Notes under the pieces: model-generated
Told to the model about the DNA's origin: nothing
The model's input: only the letters and a program-made list of their open reading frames with translations
Databases searched by the model: none
Program-made: the position numbers and the translations under genes
Assembly: GCA_964492425.1 (NCBI GenBank)
Contig: CAZBKB010000011.1
Span: 1-28,493, forward strand
Direction: 5' to 3'
DNA: 28,493 nucleotides
Origin: LBZV01 sp000993855
GTDB lineage: Bacteria; Patescibacteriota; Microgenomatia; Curtissbacterales; GWA2-41-24
Part shown: positions 1-8,288 of the stretch, one piece after another
How the letters are laid out: each line of letters begins with the position of its first letter
How positions within the stretch are numbered: position 1 is the stretch's first letter

Positions 1-203
1 TTATTTTTGATTTTTTTAAAAAAAGGAAATCGTACTATCTTGATTTTCTCAAAAACTTCTCTCGGCTGTGCTCCATAATTCGGTGTGATTACTATAACTT
101 GATGACCTTTTTTGATAAGTTCACGGATTAAATAATAGGTGCTCCATTCCGAACCTCCAAGATCGTGCGGCATAAAATATTCTGTTACCATCGCAATTTT
201 CAT
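1..203 (-). CDS. Glycosyltransferase family 4 protein, N-terminal part (runs off the left edge)
   Basis: Only the first 67 codons lie in the window; the 3' part is beyond base 1. The peptide opens MKIAMVTEYFMPHDLGGSEW and continues with STYYLIRELIKKGHQVIVIT. This is the usual GT4 (GT-B fold) start: a first beta strand, a glycine-rich loop, a helix carrying the acceptor-side residues, then the second strand. The enzyme would transfer a sugar from a nucleotide-sugar donor in the cytoplasm. The donor-binding C-terminal domain and the E-x7-E motif cannot be seen. Its ATG overlaps the stop of the methyltransferase gene upstream as ATGA, so the two are probably translationally coupled. Sugar specificity cannot be judged. 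Confidence 0.85.
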   Translation of the reverse strand, partial: MKIAMVTEYFMPHDLGGSEWSTYYLIRELIKKGHQVIVITPNYGAQPREVFEKIKIVRFPFFKKIKN

Positions 204-973
204 TTTGTGTTTATTGCCAATATTTCAAAACCACTCGCGTCTTTAGGTCGCTTTAAGGATTCATTGCTCCTACGTGTGGATATTATTTTATAAATTGAGA
301 TAGAAAAAGCACCGACTATGTCATATAAACCTCTAAAAGGTGTATCTACCGGGGCATATGAAAATTTCTGAATATTGAAACCATGTTTTTCTAAGAGAAC
401 TTCTATGTCCCTTTTTCCAAACTCGATTTTATGGTCCGGATCCGAGTAATAATTAATGCCCACACTTTTTTGAAGTTTTTTCCAAGAGGTATCTTTGTTT
501 GGAATACTGACTAGCAGCACACCATTTGGTTTTAGTATTCTCTTTATTTCTTTTAGGATTTGGTCTCTGCTAGCTAAGTGCTCTAATACATCTAAAAACA
601 GTATCTTATCAAAGGAATCGTTTTTAAAATCCAAATTCTTTTCCAGATCTGCTTTTATAAAATTTACATTTTTTAGCTTTTCAATCTTTATGCTCTTCTT
701 TGCTATTTCTATAAGCCCATCGTCAATTTCCAGACCCACAACTTTTTTTACATATCTTGATGCTTTTATCGCACTTTGACCGTTACCAGATCCCAGATCT
801 AAAATAGCATCTCCCTTTTTTAAACTGCTAATGTACCAAGGTTTTTGAGTTAAAAAATGTTTTGGGTGAATAAAAACCGTAGATTTACCAGTATATTTTG
901 TAAGCCGTACTGCTATTGCACTGCCAATTTCCAACTTTTTTAAAAGCAAAATATATAGTTTTTTAATTGTCAT
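200..973 (-). CDS. Class I SAM-dependent methyltransferase (Methyltransf_11-like)
   Basis: The 257-residue protein carries a Rossmann-fold SAM-binding signature. Motif I is ILDLGSGNG (residues 57-65), followed by an acidic ribose-binding residue in VVGLEID (E82). The later segment DKILFLDVLEHL and the strand after ILKPNG are typical of Methyltransf_11. The first 45 residues, before motif I, are a basic, partly hydrophobic extension. It lies between two GT4 genes, overlapping the one upstream by 11 bases and the one downstream by 4. From this setting I infer that it methylates a sugar or a lipid-linked glycan, perhaps as a chain cap; the substrate cannot be read from sequence. Fold assignment is firm, substrate unknown. 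Confidence 0.88.
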   Translation of the reverse strand: MTIKKLYILLLKKLEIGSAIAVRLTKYTGKSTVFIHPKHFLTQKPWYISSLKKGDAILDLGSGNGQSAIKASRYVKKVVGLEIDDGLIEIAKKSIKIEKLKNVNFIKADLEKNLDFKNDSFDKILFLDVLEHLASRDQILKEIKRILKPNGVLLVSIPNKDTSWKKLQKSVGINYYSDPDHKIEFGKRDIEVLLEKHGFNIQKFSYAPVDTPFRGLYDIVGAFSISIYKIISTRRSNESLKRPKDASGFEILAINTK

Positions 974-2078
974 TTAACTTTAGAGATTTGACGACATCAA
1001 CGTGTTTTTTAATTGCGAGTCGCCAATTGAATTCTTTTTTAGCTTTTTTAAGTGAGGCATTTCCCATTTTCCTCTCAAAATGAGGATTTTTGATAAGTGC
1101 TGACAGCTTCTCAGTCCAGTCCTTAAGATTATTTTTAGAACATAGATATCCATTTATGCCATCTCTGACGGCTTCTTTCGAAGAATAACCATTAGTCATT
1201 ACTATTGGTTTTCCACAGGCCATTGCTTCAAGCGGGGCAAGGGCAAATCCTTCATCAAGGGATGGATGTAAAAAAATATCGGCTAGATTATGAATTTTAT
1301 TTTTGTTGGGTCCAAATATAGGATTTATAAAAAGAATATTGTTAGATAAATTTAAACGTTTCGCTTTTTCTGTTATAGCTTTTTTAAGAGGTCCTTTTCC
1401 CCAAAATATCAGAACAACTTTATTATTTCTCTTAACAAGACTGCTTAAAACATCTAAAAGAAACAGGGGATTCTTTCTTTTAACGAATAGCCCCATAAAA
1501 AGTAAGGTGATTTTGTTAGCAAGTTTGTATTTCCTAATAAGAGTATTGTCTTTTTTTTGGGGTTTCAAGAAATTTGGGATACCATTATGCACTACAGTAA
1601 TTCTATCTTCTGGAACTTGATATGATTTTACTATTTTTTTCTTTACGTTTTCACTGTCACAGATAATGTGATCCCAAGAGTTATTAATAATCTTGGAAAA
1701 AGGGCCGAACTTTGTTTCCTCATATTTATGATAAGTAGCTAGTATTTTTACACGAGGATTAAATGTTTTAAATATTAACGCGGCTATACAGGTAAATTGC
1801 GGTTGATGCAATCTTATAATATCAATTTTGTTTTTTTTGTTAACTATAAATAGATACGGAATTAAAATGAAATTAAACAAGATAGCCGGAAAATGGGCGA
1901 GGGGTATTTCTGTAATTTGCCAATTTTTTACGTTTCCGTCATGAGGAGAATTTTTAGGTAATATGATTTTAATTTTTATGCCATGTTTAGCTAAGCCAAG
2001 CAAAATCTCTCTATCAAAGACTTCCCCTCCCAATACGGATTGAGGATTTAAACCTAATTGAGGCGAACAGATTATCAT
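963..2078 (-). CDS. Glycosyltransferase family 4 (GT-B fold)
   Basis: A complete 371-residue GT4 enzyme. The N-terminal domain opens MIICSPQLGLNPQSVLGGEV with a glycine loop. The linker region contains DHIICDSENVKKKI and VVHNGIP. The C-terminal domain starts at ITLLFMGLFVKRKNP and holds IFWGKGP and the donor-site E-x7-E motif (E276 to E284 in EGFALAPLE, followed by AMACGKP). It should transfer a sugar from a nucleotide donor with retention of configuration, at the cytoplasmic face. It overlaps the epimerase gene upstream by 4 bases and the methyltransferase downstream by 11. Donor and acceptor are not predictable. All hallmark residues are present, so it is probably active. Confidence 0.92.
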   Translation of the reverse strand: MIICSPQLGLNPQSVLGGEVFDREILLGLAKHGIKIKIILPKNSPHDGNVKNWQITEIPLAHFPAILFNFILIPYLFIVNKKNKIDIIRLHQPQFTCIAALIFKTFNPRVKILATYHKYEETKFGPFSKIINNSWDHIICDSENVKKKIVKSYQVPEDRITVVHNGIPNFLKPQKKDNTLIRKYKLANKITLLFMGLFVKRKNPLFLLDVLSSLVKRNNKVVLIFWGKGPLKKAITEKAKRLNLSNNILFINPIFGPNKNKIHNLADIFLHPSLDEGFALAPLEAMACGKPIVMTNGYSSKEAVRDGINGYLCSKNNLKDWTEKLSALIKNPHFERKMGNASLKKAKKEFNWRLAIKKHVDVVKSLKLNDN

Positions 2079-2971
2079 AATGGAGCAATTGTCATTTTTA
2101 TACCTTGATCAAATTTAACTTTCGGCGAGAATCCCAATTCCTTTTTTATCTTTGACAAATTAGTAACGTAACTACCTGTTTCAATACTTTTCCAGTCTTC
2201 TGGCCATTCGACTTTTGCTATCCGACCACAACCTATCGTTTTAGTAATAAGTTTAGCCATGTCAATTAACATGATCCCCTCACCGTATCCTAAATTGTAT
2301 ATTTGGTTATCTGACTTTGGACTCATAGCAAGTAAGAAAGCTTCTATTAAGTCGTCTATGAATAGATAATCTCTGACTTGTTTACCCTGGCCAAAAATCT
2401 TTAGAACGCCATTATTTTTGGAAATGTCGATAAAGTAATTGATGAGATTATATCCTAAAAATTTTGAACTATGATGCTGACCATAAACATTCGAGGTTCT
2501 AAAAACAGTAAAGTGAAGTCCATTTGTTTTTGAGTAGATTTCTGCCATTTGCGTGGCCATTAGTTTTGAAAGTCCATATGGTGACGTTGGTTGAGTTGGA
2601 TGTTTTTCATCTACTGGTAAATACTTTGGGTTGCCATACTCCAAACGAGAACTGGAAATTATTATTTTAGTATGGGGTGAGAATTTAACAATAGCTTCGA
2701 AAAAGGCGATGGTCGCTAGGGTATTTATTTTGAAGGCAATATTATAATTCTTGAGACTTTCTTGATTTCCTGAAAATGCAGCAAGATGGTAAATAAAATG
2801 ATAATTATTTTTTATTGTTTTTTTGATAAGACCTTCGTCTGTAATATCTTGTCCATCTATCTTATCGAATGAGTTAACCTTTGCATTCAAACTCTTTAAC
2901 TTCTTGACTAAGTTTTTACCTATGAAACCTTGTCCTCCTGTCACTAAAATTTTTTTTTCACTTAAATTCAT
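2075..2971 (-). CDS. Extended SDR NAD-dependent epimerase/dehydratase
   Basis: The 298-residue protein has the extended short-chain dehydrogenase layout used by nucleotide-sugar 4-epimerases and 4,6-dehydratases. The NAD-binding glycine motif is G12-x2-G15-x2-G18 in ILVTGGQGFIG. A serine cluster follows IIIS (residues 106-108), and the catalytic Y-x3-K is Y132-GLS-K136. The substrate half includes FRTSNVYGQ and the typical VRDYLFIDDLIEAF. It probably supplies or tailors a UDP-, GDP- or dTDP-activated sugar for the neighbouring transferases. ATG overlaps the upstream GT2 stop by 4 bases. Which reaction it catalyses (epimerisation, dehydration or reduction) cannot be settled from motifs. Confidence 0.9.
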   Translation of the reverse strand: MNLSEKKILVTGGQGFIGKNLVKKLKSLNAKVNSFDKIDGQDITDEGLIKKTIKNNYHFIYHLAAFSGNQESLKNYNIAFKINTLATIAFFEAIVKFSPHTKIIISSSRLEYGNPKYLPVDEKHPTQPTSPYGLSKLMATQMAEIYSKTNGLHFTVFRTSNVYGQHHSSKFLGYNLINYFIDISKNNGVLKIFGQGKQVRDYLFIDDLIEAFLLAMSPKSDNQIYNLGYGEGIMLIDMAKLITKTIGCGRIAKVEWPEDWKSIETGSYVTNLSKIKKELGFSPKVKFDQGIKMTIAPL

Positions 2972-3777
2972 ATCAGTCTAGCTTTTTCATTAAAATAAAT
3001 CTTGAGTTTTTTTGGAAATAAGTAAGTAGAGATGAAACTGCGAACTAAATTAGGTAAGTAAAGCAAATCTAATTTTCCTTCTCTAAAATATTTCAACTTT
3101 AATTGAAAGTTTTTTAAATACATTTTTTGTATATCCTGCTTGGATCTTCTACTGCTCACACTTCGCCAAAGAAGAAGCTCTTGAGGAATGTTGGCCATTT
3201 TAAATTTTCTCGCCCTTAATAAAAATTCATAATCTTCCACAAAATCCCAGTCGGAATTGTAACCATTCAATTTATGAAATACTTTGGATCTTATTAGCCA
3301 TGTGGGGTGAATCAATGGCGTTATTTTCCTTAAGGTTTTTTTTATTTCCTTATCGCTTATCGGATAATGGATTTTACCTATCTTATTATTATTTTGGTCT
3401 ATAAGTGCAACCCATGTACCGCATAGATCCACTGTTTTATGGTTATTCATAAAATTTACTTGTATCTCAATCCTATTTGGCAAGCTGATATCATCTGCAT
3501 CCATGCGCGCAATATATTCTCCTTTTGCTATTCTTAGTGATTTATTCAAGGAAGCTGCCAAACCTAAACTTTTTTTGTTCTTAATTAAAATAACCCTATT
3601 ATCTTTTATAATATTCAGAAAATTGGGAGTATTATCGTCTGATGCATCATCTACAATAATAAACTCAAAGTTTTTGTATGATTGATTCAATATACTATTG
3701 ACTGCGTTTTCCAAATATGGCATTCCGTTTTTAACAGACATGACGACGCTAATTAGCGATTTTTGCGACTTTTTCAT
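2968..3777 (-). CDS. Glycosyltransferase family 2 (GT-A fold)
   Basis: The 269-residue protein begins with the GT2 nucleotide-binding core: ISVVMSVKNG, then IIVDDASDDNT (D43-D44), and the metal-binding DxD in RMDADD (D93, D95). Downstream EDYEFLLRA matches the ED segment that carries the catalytic base in many GT2 enzymes. The C-terminal 60 residues are basic (KLKIYFNEKARLI at the end), which suggests peripheral contact with the membrane. It would act in the cytoplasm as an inverting transferase on a lipid-linked glycan. It overlaps the upstream GT4 gene by 29 bases, and the motif spacing supports this start. Donor unknown. Confidence 0.92.
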   Translation of the reverse strand: MKKSQKSLISVVMSVKNGMPYLENAVNSILNQSYKNFEFIIVDDASDDNTPNFLNIIKDNRVILIKNKKSLGLAASLNKSLRIAKGEYIARMDADDISLPNRIEIQVNFMNNHKTVDLCGTWVALIDQNNNKIGKIHYPISDKEIKKTLRKITPLIHPTWLIRSKVFHKLNGYNSDWDFVEDYEFLLRARKFKMANIPQELLLWRSVSSRRSKQDIQKMYLKNFQLKLKYFREGKLDLLYLPNLVRSFISTYLFPKKLKIYFNEKARLI

Positions 3778-4843
3778 AGACCTTGTAGGTTTTTTGCGCT
3801 GCTATGTTCCAAGTAAAGTTATTTTTTACGGTATTATATCCTTTATCAGCTAGTTTGCTTAAATCTTTGTTTTTTAGAGCTTTCTTAATAATATGTGATA
3901 TTTCTTCCGAATTTGTTGGGTCATCAATTAAATAGCCATTAATAGAATCATTGATGATAAATGGTATGTCACCTACATTTGAAGCAACAATTGGTAATCT
4001 CGATGCAAGAGCCTCAAGGAGTGAAAGCGGCTGACCTTCATATGTTGATGTTAGGACAAATAATTTTGAGGATAAATAAAAATTTTTGAGTTGTGTTTTG
4101 TCAGCCTCGCCGATAAGGTGCGCACTATTTTTAAGCTTTAGATCTTTGATCAAACCTTTTAACGCTTCTCTTTGTGGACCCTTACCCGCTATAACTAACT
4201 TATAATCTGGATAATCATTTATTACCGTCCTAAATGCTTGGATTAGATTTATTAGGTTCTTTTGAGAGTGAAGTCTAGCAACACATAGAATCTGATTCTT
4301 CCTTTTTACCTTAGGGCTGGTGAGATAAAACTTATCGATACCGTTGGGGATATAGTAGATTTTTTTATTAACATTTTTGATTTTCATAAAGTCTCGCGAA
4401 ACAGTGATCTGCGCTGAATACAGGATTTTCGTCAGGATGAAACCTTCAACCAATCTTGAGGCAAGTGAATTTAGTTTCGTTCCAAGTGATGTTCCATGAA
4501 CGGTGAAGATTGCCGGTATTCCTTTTGTGATCATTAAAATCCTTGCAATTATTCCCGGGAAAAACGCGTGAGCATGAATTAGATCATAATCTTTTTTGTA
4601 GATATAAAAGAAGGATGTAATCAGAAACATAAGTTTTGCCAGATTGTTTTCAGGCGTGGACTTTTTGCCCAGTTTGACAATAGTTATATTCTTTGGGTAT
4701 CTGATTCTTTCTATGCCAGTGTTTCTAGTAATTATTTCCATATGAACTCCTTTGTTTGCAATGCACTTGGAAATCTCGAGAGCATTTATTTGACCTCCGC
4801 CTATAAATGGAAACCAAGTATCGATAAGCACTGCGATTTTCAT
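3749..4843 (-). CDS. Glycosyltransferase family 4 (GT-B fold)
   Basis: A complete 364-residue GT4 protein. N-terminal domain: MKIAVLIDTWFPFIGGGQIN with the glycine-rich loop, then DLIHAHAFFPGI and FTVHGTSLGTK. C-terminal domain: ITVSRDFM and YIPNGIDKF at the hinge, ILCVARLHSQKN and LVIAGKGPQ in the donor domain, and E-x7-E at E269 to E277 in EGQPLSLLE. It resembles capsule and O-antigen mannosyl- or glucosyltransferases in general terms, but the sugar is not predictable. Its start overlaps the GT4 gene upstream by 4 bases (ATGA), so two GT4 enzymes are made as a coupled pair, which suggests consecutive steps on one glycan. Confidence 0.92.
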   Translation of the reverse strand: MKIAVLIDTWFPFIGGGQINALEISKCIANKGVHMEIITRNTGIERIRYPKNITIVKLGKKSTPENNLAKLMFLITSFFYIYKKDYDLIHAHAFFPGIIARILMITKGIPAIFTVHGTSLGTKLNSLASRLVEGFILTKILYSAQITVSRDFMKIKNVNKKIYYIPNGIDKFYLTSPKVKRKNQILCVARLHSQKNLINLIQAFRTVINDYPDYKLVIAGKGPQREALKGLIKDLKLKNSAHLIGEADKTQLKNFYLSSKLFVLTSTYEGQPLSLLEALASRLPIVASNVGDIPFIINDSINGYLIDDPTNSEEISHIIKKALKNKDLSKLADKGYNTVKNNFTWNIAAQKTYKVYEKVAKIAN

Positions 4844-5967
4844 TTGACTGAACGCCAGACGGCTTCTGTCTGCCTGGCAATTCGCTCCCAGTTGTAGCTT
4901 TTTGCAAGAGTATTAGCTTCGCTGGCTTTATTTTGATAAAGGTATTTGTCAGTAAGTAAATCTTGAATCTTCTCAGCAAAGATAAGCGGCTCGTTGAGGT
5001 TTACCAAAAAGCCACCCTTTGAGTTTTGCGTAACCTCTCTTTGAATTTCTATGTTACTGTTGACATAAGGAAGGCCGCTTACCGCCGCCTCAATTGTAGC
5101 AATCCCAAATCCTTCTACCTGGCTTGGCAGAGAGAATATATGCGATGATTTATAAAGCTTTATCAGTTTGCGGCGTGGCAGATACGAATAAAATTTCACC
5201 TTTCCTTCAAGATTCAGAGTCTTCGTTAATTTAATGAGTGAGTCTTTCTGCGGACCGGTGCCGACAATTATTAAATTGAGTTTTTTTATCCTTGTTGTAA
5301 GGTAAGCAAACGCGAGAATTAGTGTCTTTATATTTTTATATTTAGCAAGTCTCGAGACAGAAATTATTGTCGGGACTCTGAATTTTTGAGCCTTAACTTT
5401 AAATTCATTTTCATCGATTCCGCAATAAATAACACTAATTTTGTTTTTCACGAATTTTTTAAGTTTGTTTTCGGTTTGTTTTGAAATAACAATATAAGCG
5501 CCGGCTCCCAAAATAAGATTAACTCGCTCCAGTATTTCCCCAAAGATTCCGATTATCCCGATGTTTTGAACCCATGATCCAATCCAAACGTCAGGGTACC
5601 AGAAGATTACTGGAATCTTTTGGTAGGAGGCAATTTGTTTGGATATAAAATGCGACACAAAATTAGTTCCCTCTACAATGTCAGCTGGTTGTTTCTTGCC
5701 GATTGAGATTGCATCTTGGATAAACCTTATTCTGCCGATAAGACTGCCGCCTGTAGAGGCATATTCCCTCACCTTGCCTACCCGCAGTATTTTGAAACCG
5801 AACATTCTTTCGTTTTTTGCTGATCCTTTAACTCTGCTTGTGATAACGGTAATGCTGTGTCTTTTAGCCAAATGTTTAGCTACAAAAAATGTTCTGGCTT
5901 CTACGCCACCAGAAAATCTTAAATCTTTCCCTGTTGGGAAAAATTCGGTTATTAGGAGAATTTTCAT
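4840..5967 (-). CDS. Glycosyltransferase family 4 (GT-B fold)
   Basis: A complete 375-residue GT4 enzyme. It starts MKILLITEFFPTG, has the loop SGGVEARTFFVAKHL, and ITVITS as the second strand. The donor-domain entry is TIISVSRLAKYKNIK, followed by LIIVGTGPQ. The donor-site glutamates are E285 and E293 in EGFGIATIE. It likely transfers a sugar to a membrane-bound acceptor at the cytoplasmic face. ATG overlaps the DUF2304 stop by 4 bases, and its own stop overlaps the next GT4 by 4. The coding sequence looks a little richer in G and C than its neighbours by eye; I did not measure this. Confidence 0.92.
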   Translation of the reverse strand: MKILLITEFFPTGKDLRFSGGVEARTFFVAKHLAKRHSITVITSRVKGSAKNERMFGFKILRVGKVREYASTGGSLIGRIRFIQDAISIGKKQPADIVEGTNFVSHFISKQIASYQKIPVIFWYPDVWIGSWVQNIGIIGIFGEILERVNLILGAGAYIVISKQTENKLKKFVKNKISVIYCGIDENEFKVKAQKFRVPTIISVSRLAKYKNIKTLILAFAYLTTRIKKLNLIIVGTGPQKDSLIKLTKTLNLEGKVKFYSYLPRRKLIKLYKSSHIFSLPSQVEGFGIATIEAAVSGLPYVNSNIEIQREVTQNSKGGFLVNLNEPLIFAEKIQDLLTDKYLYQNKASEANTLAKSYNWERIARQTEAVWRSVK

Positions 5968-6317
5968 TTTTTTGATTTATTTTTACCTTTGGAAGCATTT
6001 TGAAGAGCAATTGTCCTTATTATTTCTGTAATCTCGTGGCGAATATCCTCGATCATGACATAGATTCTAAATACTAAATAAAAGAGGAGGGCAAGAGAGA
6101 GGTAAACTATTACATCCACCCCTCTTCCTACACCAAAATATTCGGCTATTTTTGTAGTCGTTTGCGGTGCAAGTATACCTGCAAAAGCCCCAAGCCATAA
6201 CAAGCTCCAAGCAACGGCGGCCTGAATGGATATAACCCTTTCTCTTAATCTTAAAACAACTCTAGAGAGTGCAAATACTATAAAAAATAGAAGTATTAGC
6301 TGTATGGCTGTCAACAT
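5964..6317 (-). CDS. DUF2304 small membrane protein
   Basis: The 117-residue protein matches the DUF2304 pattern. A first membrane helix (about residues 4-20) is followed by the basic segment VVLRLRERVIS, a second helix with the tryptophan-rich AAVAWSLLWLGAF (33-50), and APQTTTKIAEYFGVGRGVD. A third helix DVIVYLSLALLFYLVFRI (about 69-86) and a charged tail that may form a coiled coil (IEDIRHEITEIIRTIAL) complete it. Proteins of this family often sit next to GT2 genes, and here a polyprenyl-phosphate GT2 is two genes upstream. Function is not established; an accessory role for lipid-linked sugar synthesis or flipping is inference. Gap of 1 base to the upstream gene, 4-base overlap downstream. 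Confidence 0.85.
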   Translation of the reverse strand: MLTAIQLILLFFIVFALSRVVLRLRERVISIQAAVAWSLLWLGAFAGILAPQTTTKIAEYFGVGRGVDVIVYLSLALLFYLVFRIYVMIEDIRHEITEIIRTIALQNASKGKNKSKK

Positions 6318-6318
6318 T

Positions 6319-7212
6319 TTATTCGTTTATCATTTTTTCAACGCCAGCCTCAAACTTGGTTGGTATTATACCAAACATTTTCCACCAATGATCACCTTTA
6401 AATCTTTCTCCCGTTGTCAAAGATTTAATCTGATCGGTTGTAAACTTTGGATTTGAAAGTAAAGTTTCGTTTAACCTGATTGCAACATACAGTGCAGTTA
6501 GGGGAATATTTATTAGGAGTCTTCTCGTTTTGAGCTTATGTAAAATAGTTTTTACCATCTTTTCCATAGTTATATATTCATAACCATGAATTTCGTATAT
6601 TTCCGAGCTTACGCCTTTTTTAATGATTTTTTCAACGATGGTACATATATCTTTTACATATACCGGTTGCCGTCCAAACTTGCCGCCTCCGGGCAGTGGC
6701 ACTACCGGTGTCTTTTTGAGTATCGAGATTAACCATCCAACATTTTTTGTATCCCCCGGGCCGTAAATCATTGATGGACGAATAATCGCGTAATTCATTT
6801 TTGATCTCCTAACAAATATCTCTTGATCCTTTTTTGTTTTTGCATAGTCGTCGAGCCTTATTGAGGTAACTGCCGCAGAAGAAAATAAAATAACGTTATT
6901 TATATTGTTTTTCTTAGCCGCTGCTATTAAATTTTTTGTTGCAACTGAATTGTTTTTATAAAATAGGCTTGCCTTTTTTGCTGATATTTGCGCCGCCAGA
7001 TGAACTATTACATCAACGCCATGAATTTCTTTTTGCCATTTACCTTTTTTTGATAAATCGCCAACCACAACACGACCTTTGATGTTAAGTTGCAGTCTTT
7101 CTTTTTTATTTTTTACTAATACTACAACTTCGTATTTTTTACTTTCCAGGTATGGCGCAAGATGGGAACCGACAAAACCAGCAGCCCCAGTTATTAAAAT
7201 CTTATTTTTCAC
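6319..7212 (-). CDS. Extended SDR NAD(P)-dependent epimerase/dehydratase
   Basis: A 297-residue extended SDR. The cofactor motif is G9-x2-G12-x2-G15 in ILITGAAGFVG. Then come GDLSK, VIVHLAAQISA (the NAD-proximal strand), the serine pair S111-S112 in LFSSAAV, and the catalytic Y123-AKT-K127. The substrate side has IIRPSMIYGPGD and GRQPVYVKDI, as in atypical SDRs and nucleoside-diphosphate-sugar epimerases. It is only distantly similar to the other SDR in this window and is unlikely to be a recent duplicate. It overlaps the polyprenyl-phosphate GT2 upstream by 4 bases, suggesting that it prepares or modifies the sugar that enzyme uses. Exact reaction unknown. Confidence 0.88.
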   Translation of the reverse strand: MKNKILITGAAGFVGSHLAPYLESKKYEVVVLVKNKKERLQLNIKGRVVVGDLSKKGKWQKEIHGVDVIVHLAAQISAKKASLFYKNNSVATKNLIAAAKKNNINNVILFSSAAVTSIRLDDYAKTKKDQEIFVRRSKMNYAIIRPSMIYGPGDTKNVGWLISILKKTPVVPLPGGGKFGRQPVYVKDICTIVEKIIKKGVSSEIYEIHGYEYITMEKMVKTILHKLKTRRLLINIPLTALYVAIRLNETLLSNPKFTTDQIKSLTTGERFKGDHWWKMFGIIPTKFEAGVEKMINE

Positions 7213-7889
7213 CGAAATAATTTTACTAATAATCTTGCCATGACAGGAATTGCGTTTAAGTTTTTTTGTCCTTTTTTTCTTGAATAGGTAGTATAAATTA
7301 CTGATGTTGGTATTTCTTTAATCCTGAGTTTATTTTTTTTAGCTTCAAGCAAAAGTTCTGATGAAAATTCCATGCGATCCGTTTTAAAATTTAACGAAGC
7401 CATTGCTTTTTTTGATAGTGCCCTTAGTCCCGATTGTGTATCAGTTGAAAAAACTCCGAAAAATAAATAGGTAACAAGGTTTGCACACCAATTGATAATT
7501 AGCCTGTCTATTGGGACTTTTTGTTTTTTTAAAAACCTAGAACCTATGACAACGTCCGCTTTTTTTAAAAGTATTGGTTCAATAATTTTTTTTATATCGT
7601 TCGGATCGTGTTGCCCATCAGCATCAAAAGTAACTGTTATATCAGCATTTTTTTTTAATGCCCATAATATGCCTGTTTTTGTTGCAGCCCCAACTCCTCG
7701 GTTAATGGAGTGACGTATTACCTGAGCTTCAGATTTTTGAGCCTTCTGGTATGTTTCATCTGTTGACCCGTCATCAACCACTAATGGAAGAATATTTGTA
7801 AAACCTTTTATGTTTTTGGGCAAGGATCTTAGTACTGTCTGTATTGCCGGCGACTCATTAAAAGCCGGAATGATGATTACAAGTTTCAC
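7209..7889 (-). CDS. GT2 polyprenyl-phosphate sugar synthase (DPM1/ArnC-like)
   Basis: The compact 226-residue GT2 protein is of the dolichyl-phosphate mannose/glucose synthase type. It shows VIIIPAFNES at the start, LVVDDGSTDET (D39-D40), the typical INRGVGAATKTG segment, the DxD motif TFDADGQHD (D89, D91), and the downstream VVIGSRF. There are no obvious C-terminal membrane helices, so it belongs with the short soluble DPM1-like form. Predicted reaction: transfer of one hexose from a GDP- or UDP-sugar to polyprenyl phosphate. Start is GTG, three bases after the stop of the SMR-type flippase gene upstream, which supports a shared pathway. Sugar identity is open. Confidence 0.88.
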   Translation of the reverse strand: MKLVIIIPAFNESPAIQTVLRSLPKNIKGFTNILPLVVDDGSTDETYQKAQKSEAQVIRHSINRGVGAATKTGILWALKKNADITVTFDADGQHDPNDIKKIIEPILLKKADVVIGSRFLKKQKVPIDRLIINWCANLVTYLFFGVFSTDTQSGLRALSKKAMASLNFKTDRMEFSSELLLEAKKNKLRIKEIPTSVIYTTYSRKKGQKNLNAIPVMARLLVKLFR

Positions 7890-7892
7890 TTG

Positions 7893-8261
7893 TCATGAGC
7901 GGGCAACTATAAAAATTCCTACCAACATTATTACCATTCCTAAAACTCTCATAATTGATACATCTTCGTTTAAAAACTTTAGTGATCCAATTGTAGTTAG
8001 CAGGAAAACACAGGTTGCAAATATGGGATAAGATTTAGAGAGATCATTAAACGTAAGGACTCTAAGCCAGATTAGGAAAGACATACCGTACAGAACTAAA
8101 CCTACTACTATAAGTGGGTTAACTACTGCTTTTGACAGTTCAATGAGGATTTTTGCTTTTTCTCCACTGATTCCCCCAAACGCACCTACCCCCTTTTTTA
8201 AAAGTATGTTAGCTGTGACGTTAAAAGTAACGCTGATTGCCAAGAGCTGATAAAAACCCAT
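7893..8261 (-). CDS. SMR/EamA-type four-helix transporter, ArnE/ArnF-like flippase candidate
   Basis: This 122-residue protein has four predicted membrane helices: about 4-21 (ending in NILLKKG), 47-70, 77-97 (from SYPIFATCVF) and 104-121 (ending GIFIVARS). Size and topology match the small multidrug resistance / half-EamA group that includes the ArnE and ArnF flippase subunits. The segment LSKSYPIFA resembles the conserved lysine-serine-tyrosine-proline stretch of these proteins. It is followed three bases later by a polyprenyl-phosphate sugar synthase, so I infer that it flips the lipid-linked monosaccharide, probably as a homodimer. A drug exporter is the alternative but is less likely in this setting. 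Confidence 0.82.
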   Translation of the reverse strand: MGFYQLLAISVTFNVTANILLKKGVGAFGGISGEKAKILIELSKAVVNPLIVVGLVLYGMSFLIWLRVLTFNDLSKSYPIFATCVFLLTTIGSLKFLNEDVSIMRVLGMVIMLVGIFIVARS

Positions 8262-8288
8262 GAATGGATGATATCATTTTTTTTTCTG

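Noticed and set aside
495..779. Open frame on the plus strand inside the methyltransferase gene.
   Set aside because: It is the reverse of a well-supported gene and gives a low-complexity, serine/phenylalanine-rich peptide with no recognisable domain.
4725..4979. An 84-codon minus-strand frame bridging two GT4 genes.
   Set aside because: It is out of frame with both GT4 genes, whose hallmark residues cover this stretch; the peptide is arginine/serine-rich without a domain.
5639..6031. A 130-codon plus-strand frame across the GT4/DUF2304 junction.
   Set aside because: It is antisense to two genes with clear family motifs and shows no start signal or domain.
8268..8277. Perfect palindrome ATGATATCAT in the gap before the SMR gene, next to a run of T.
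   Set aside because: Ten bases in AT-rich DNA is expected by chance. The T run is on the wrong strand for terminating the minus-strand transcripts, and there is no GC-rich stem.
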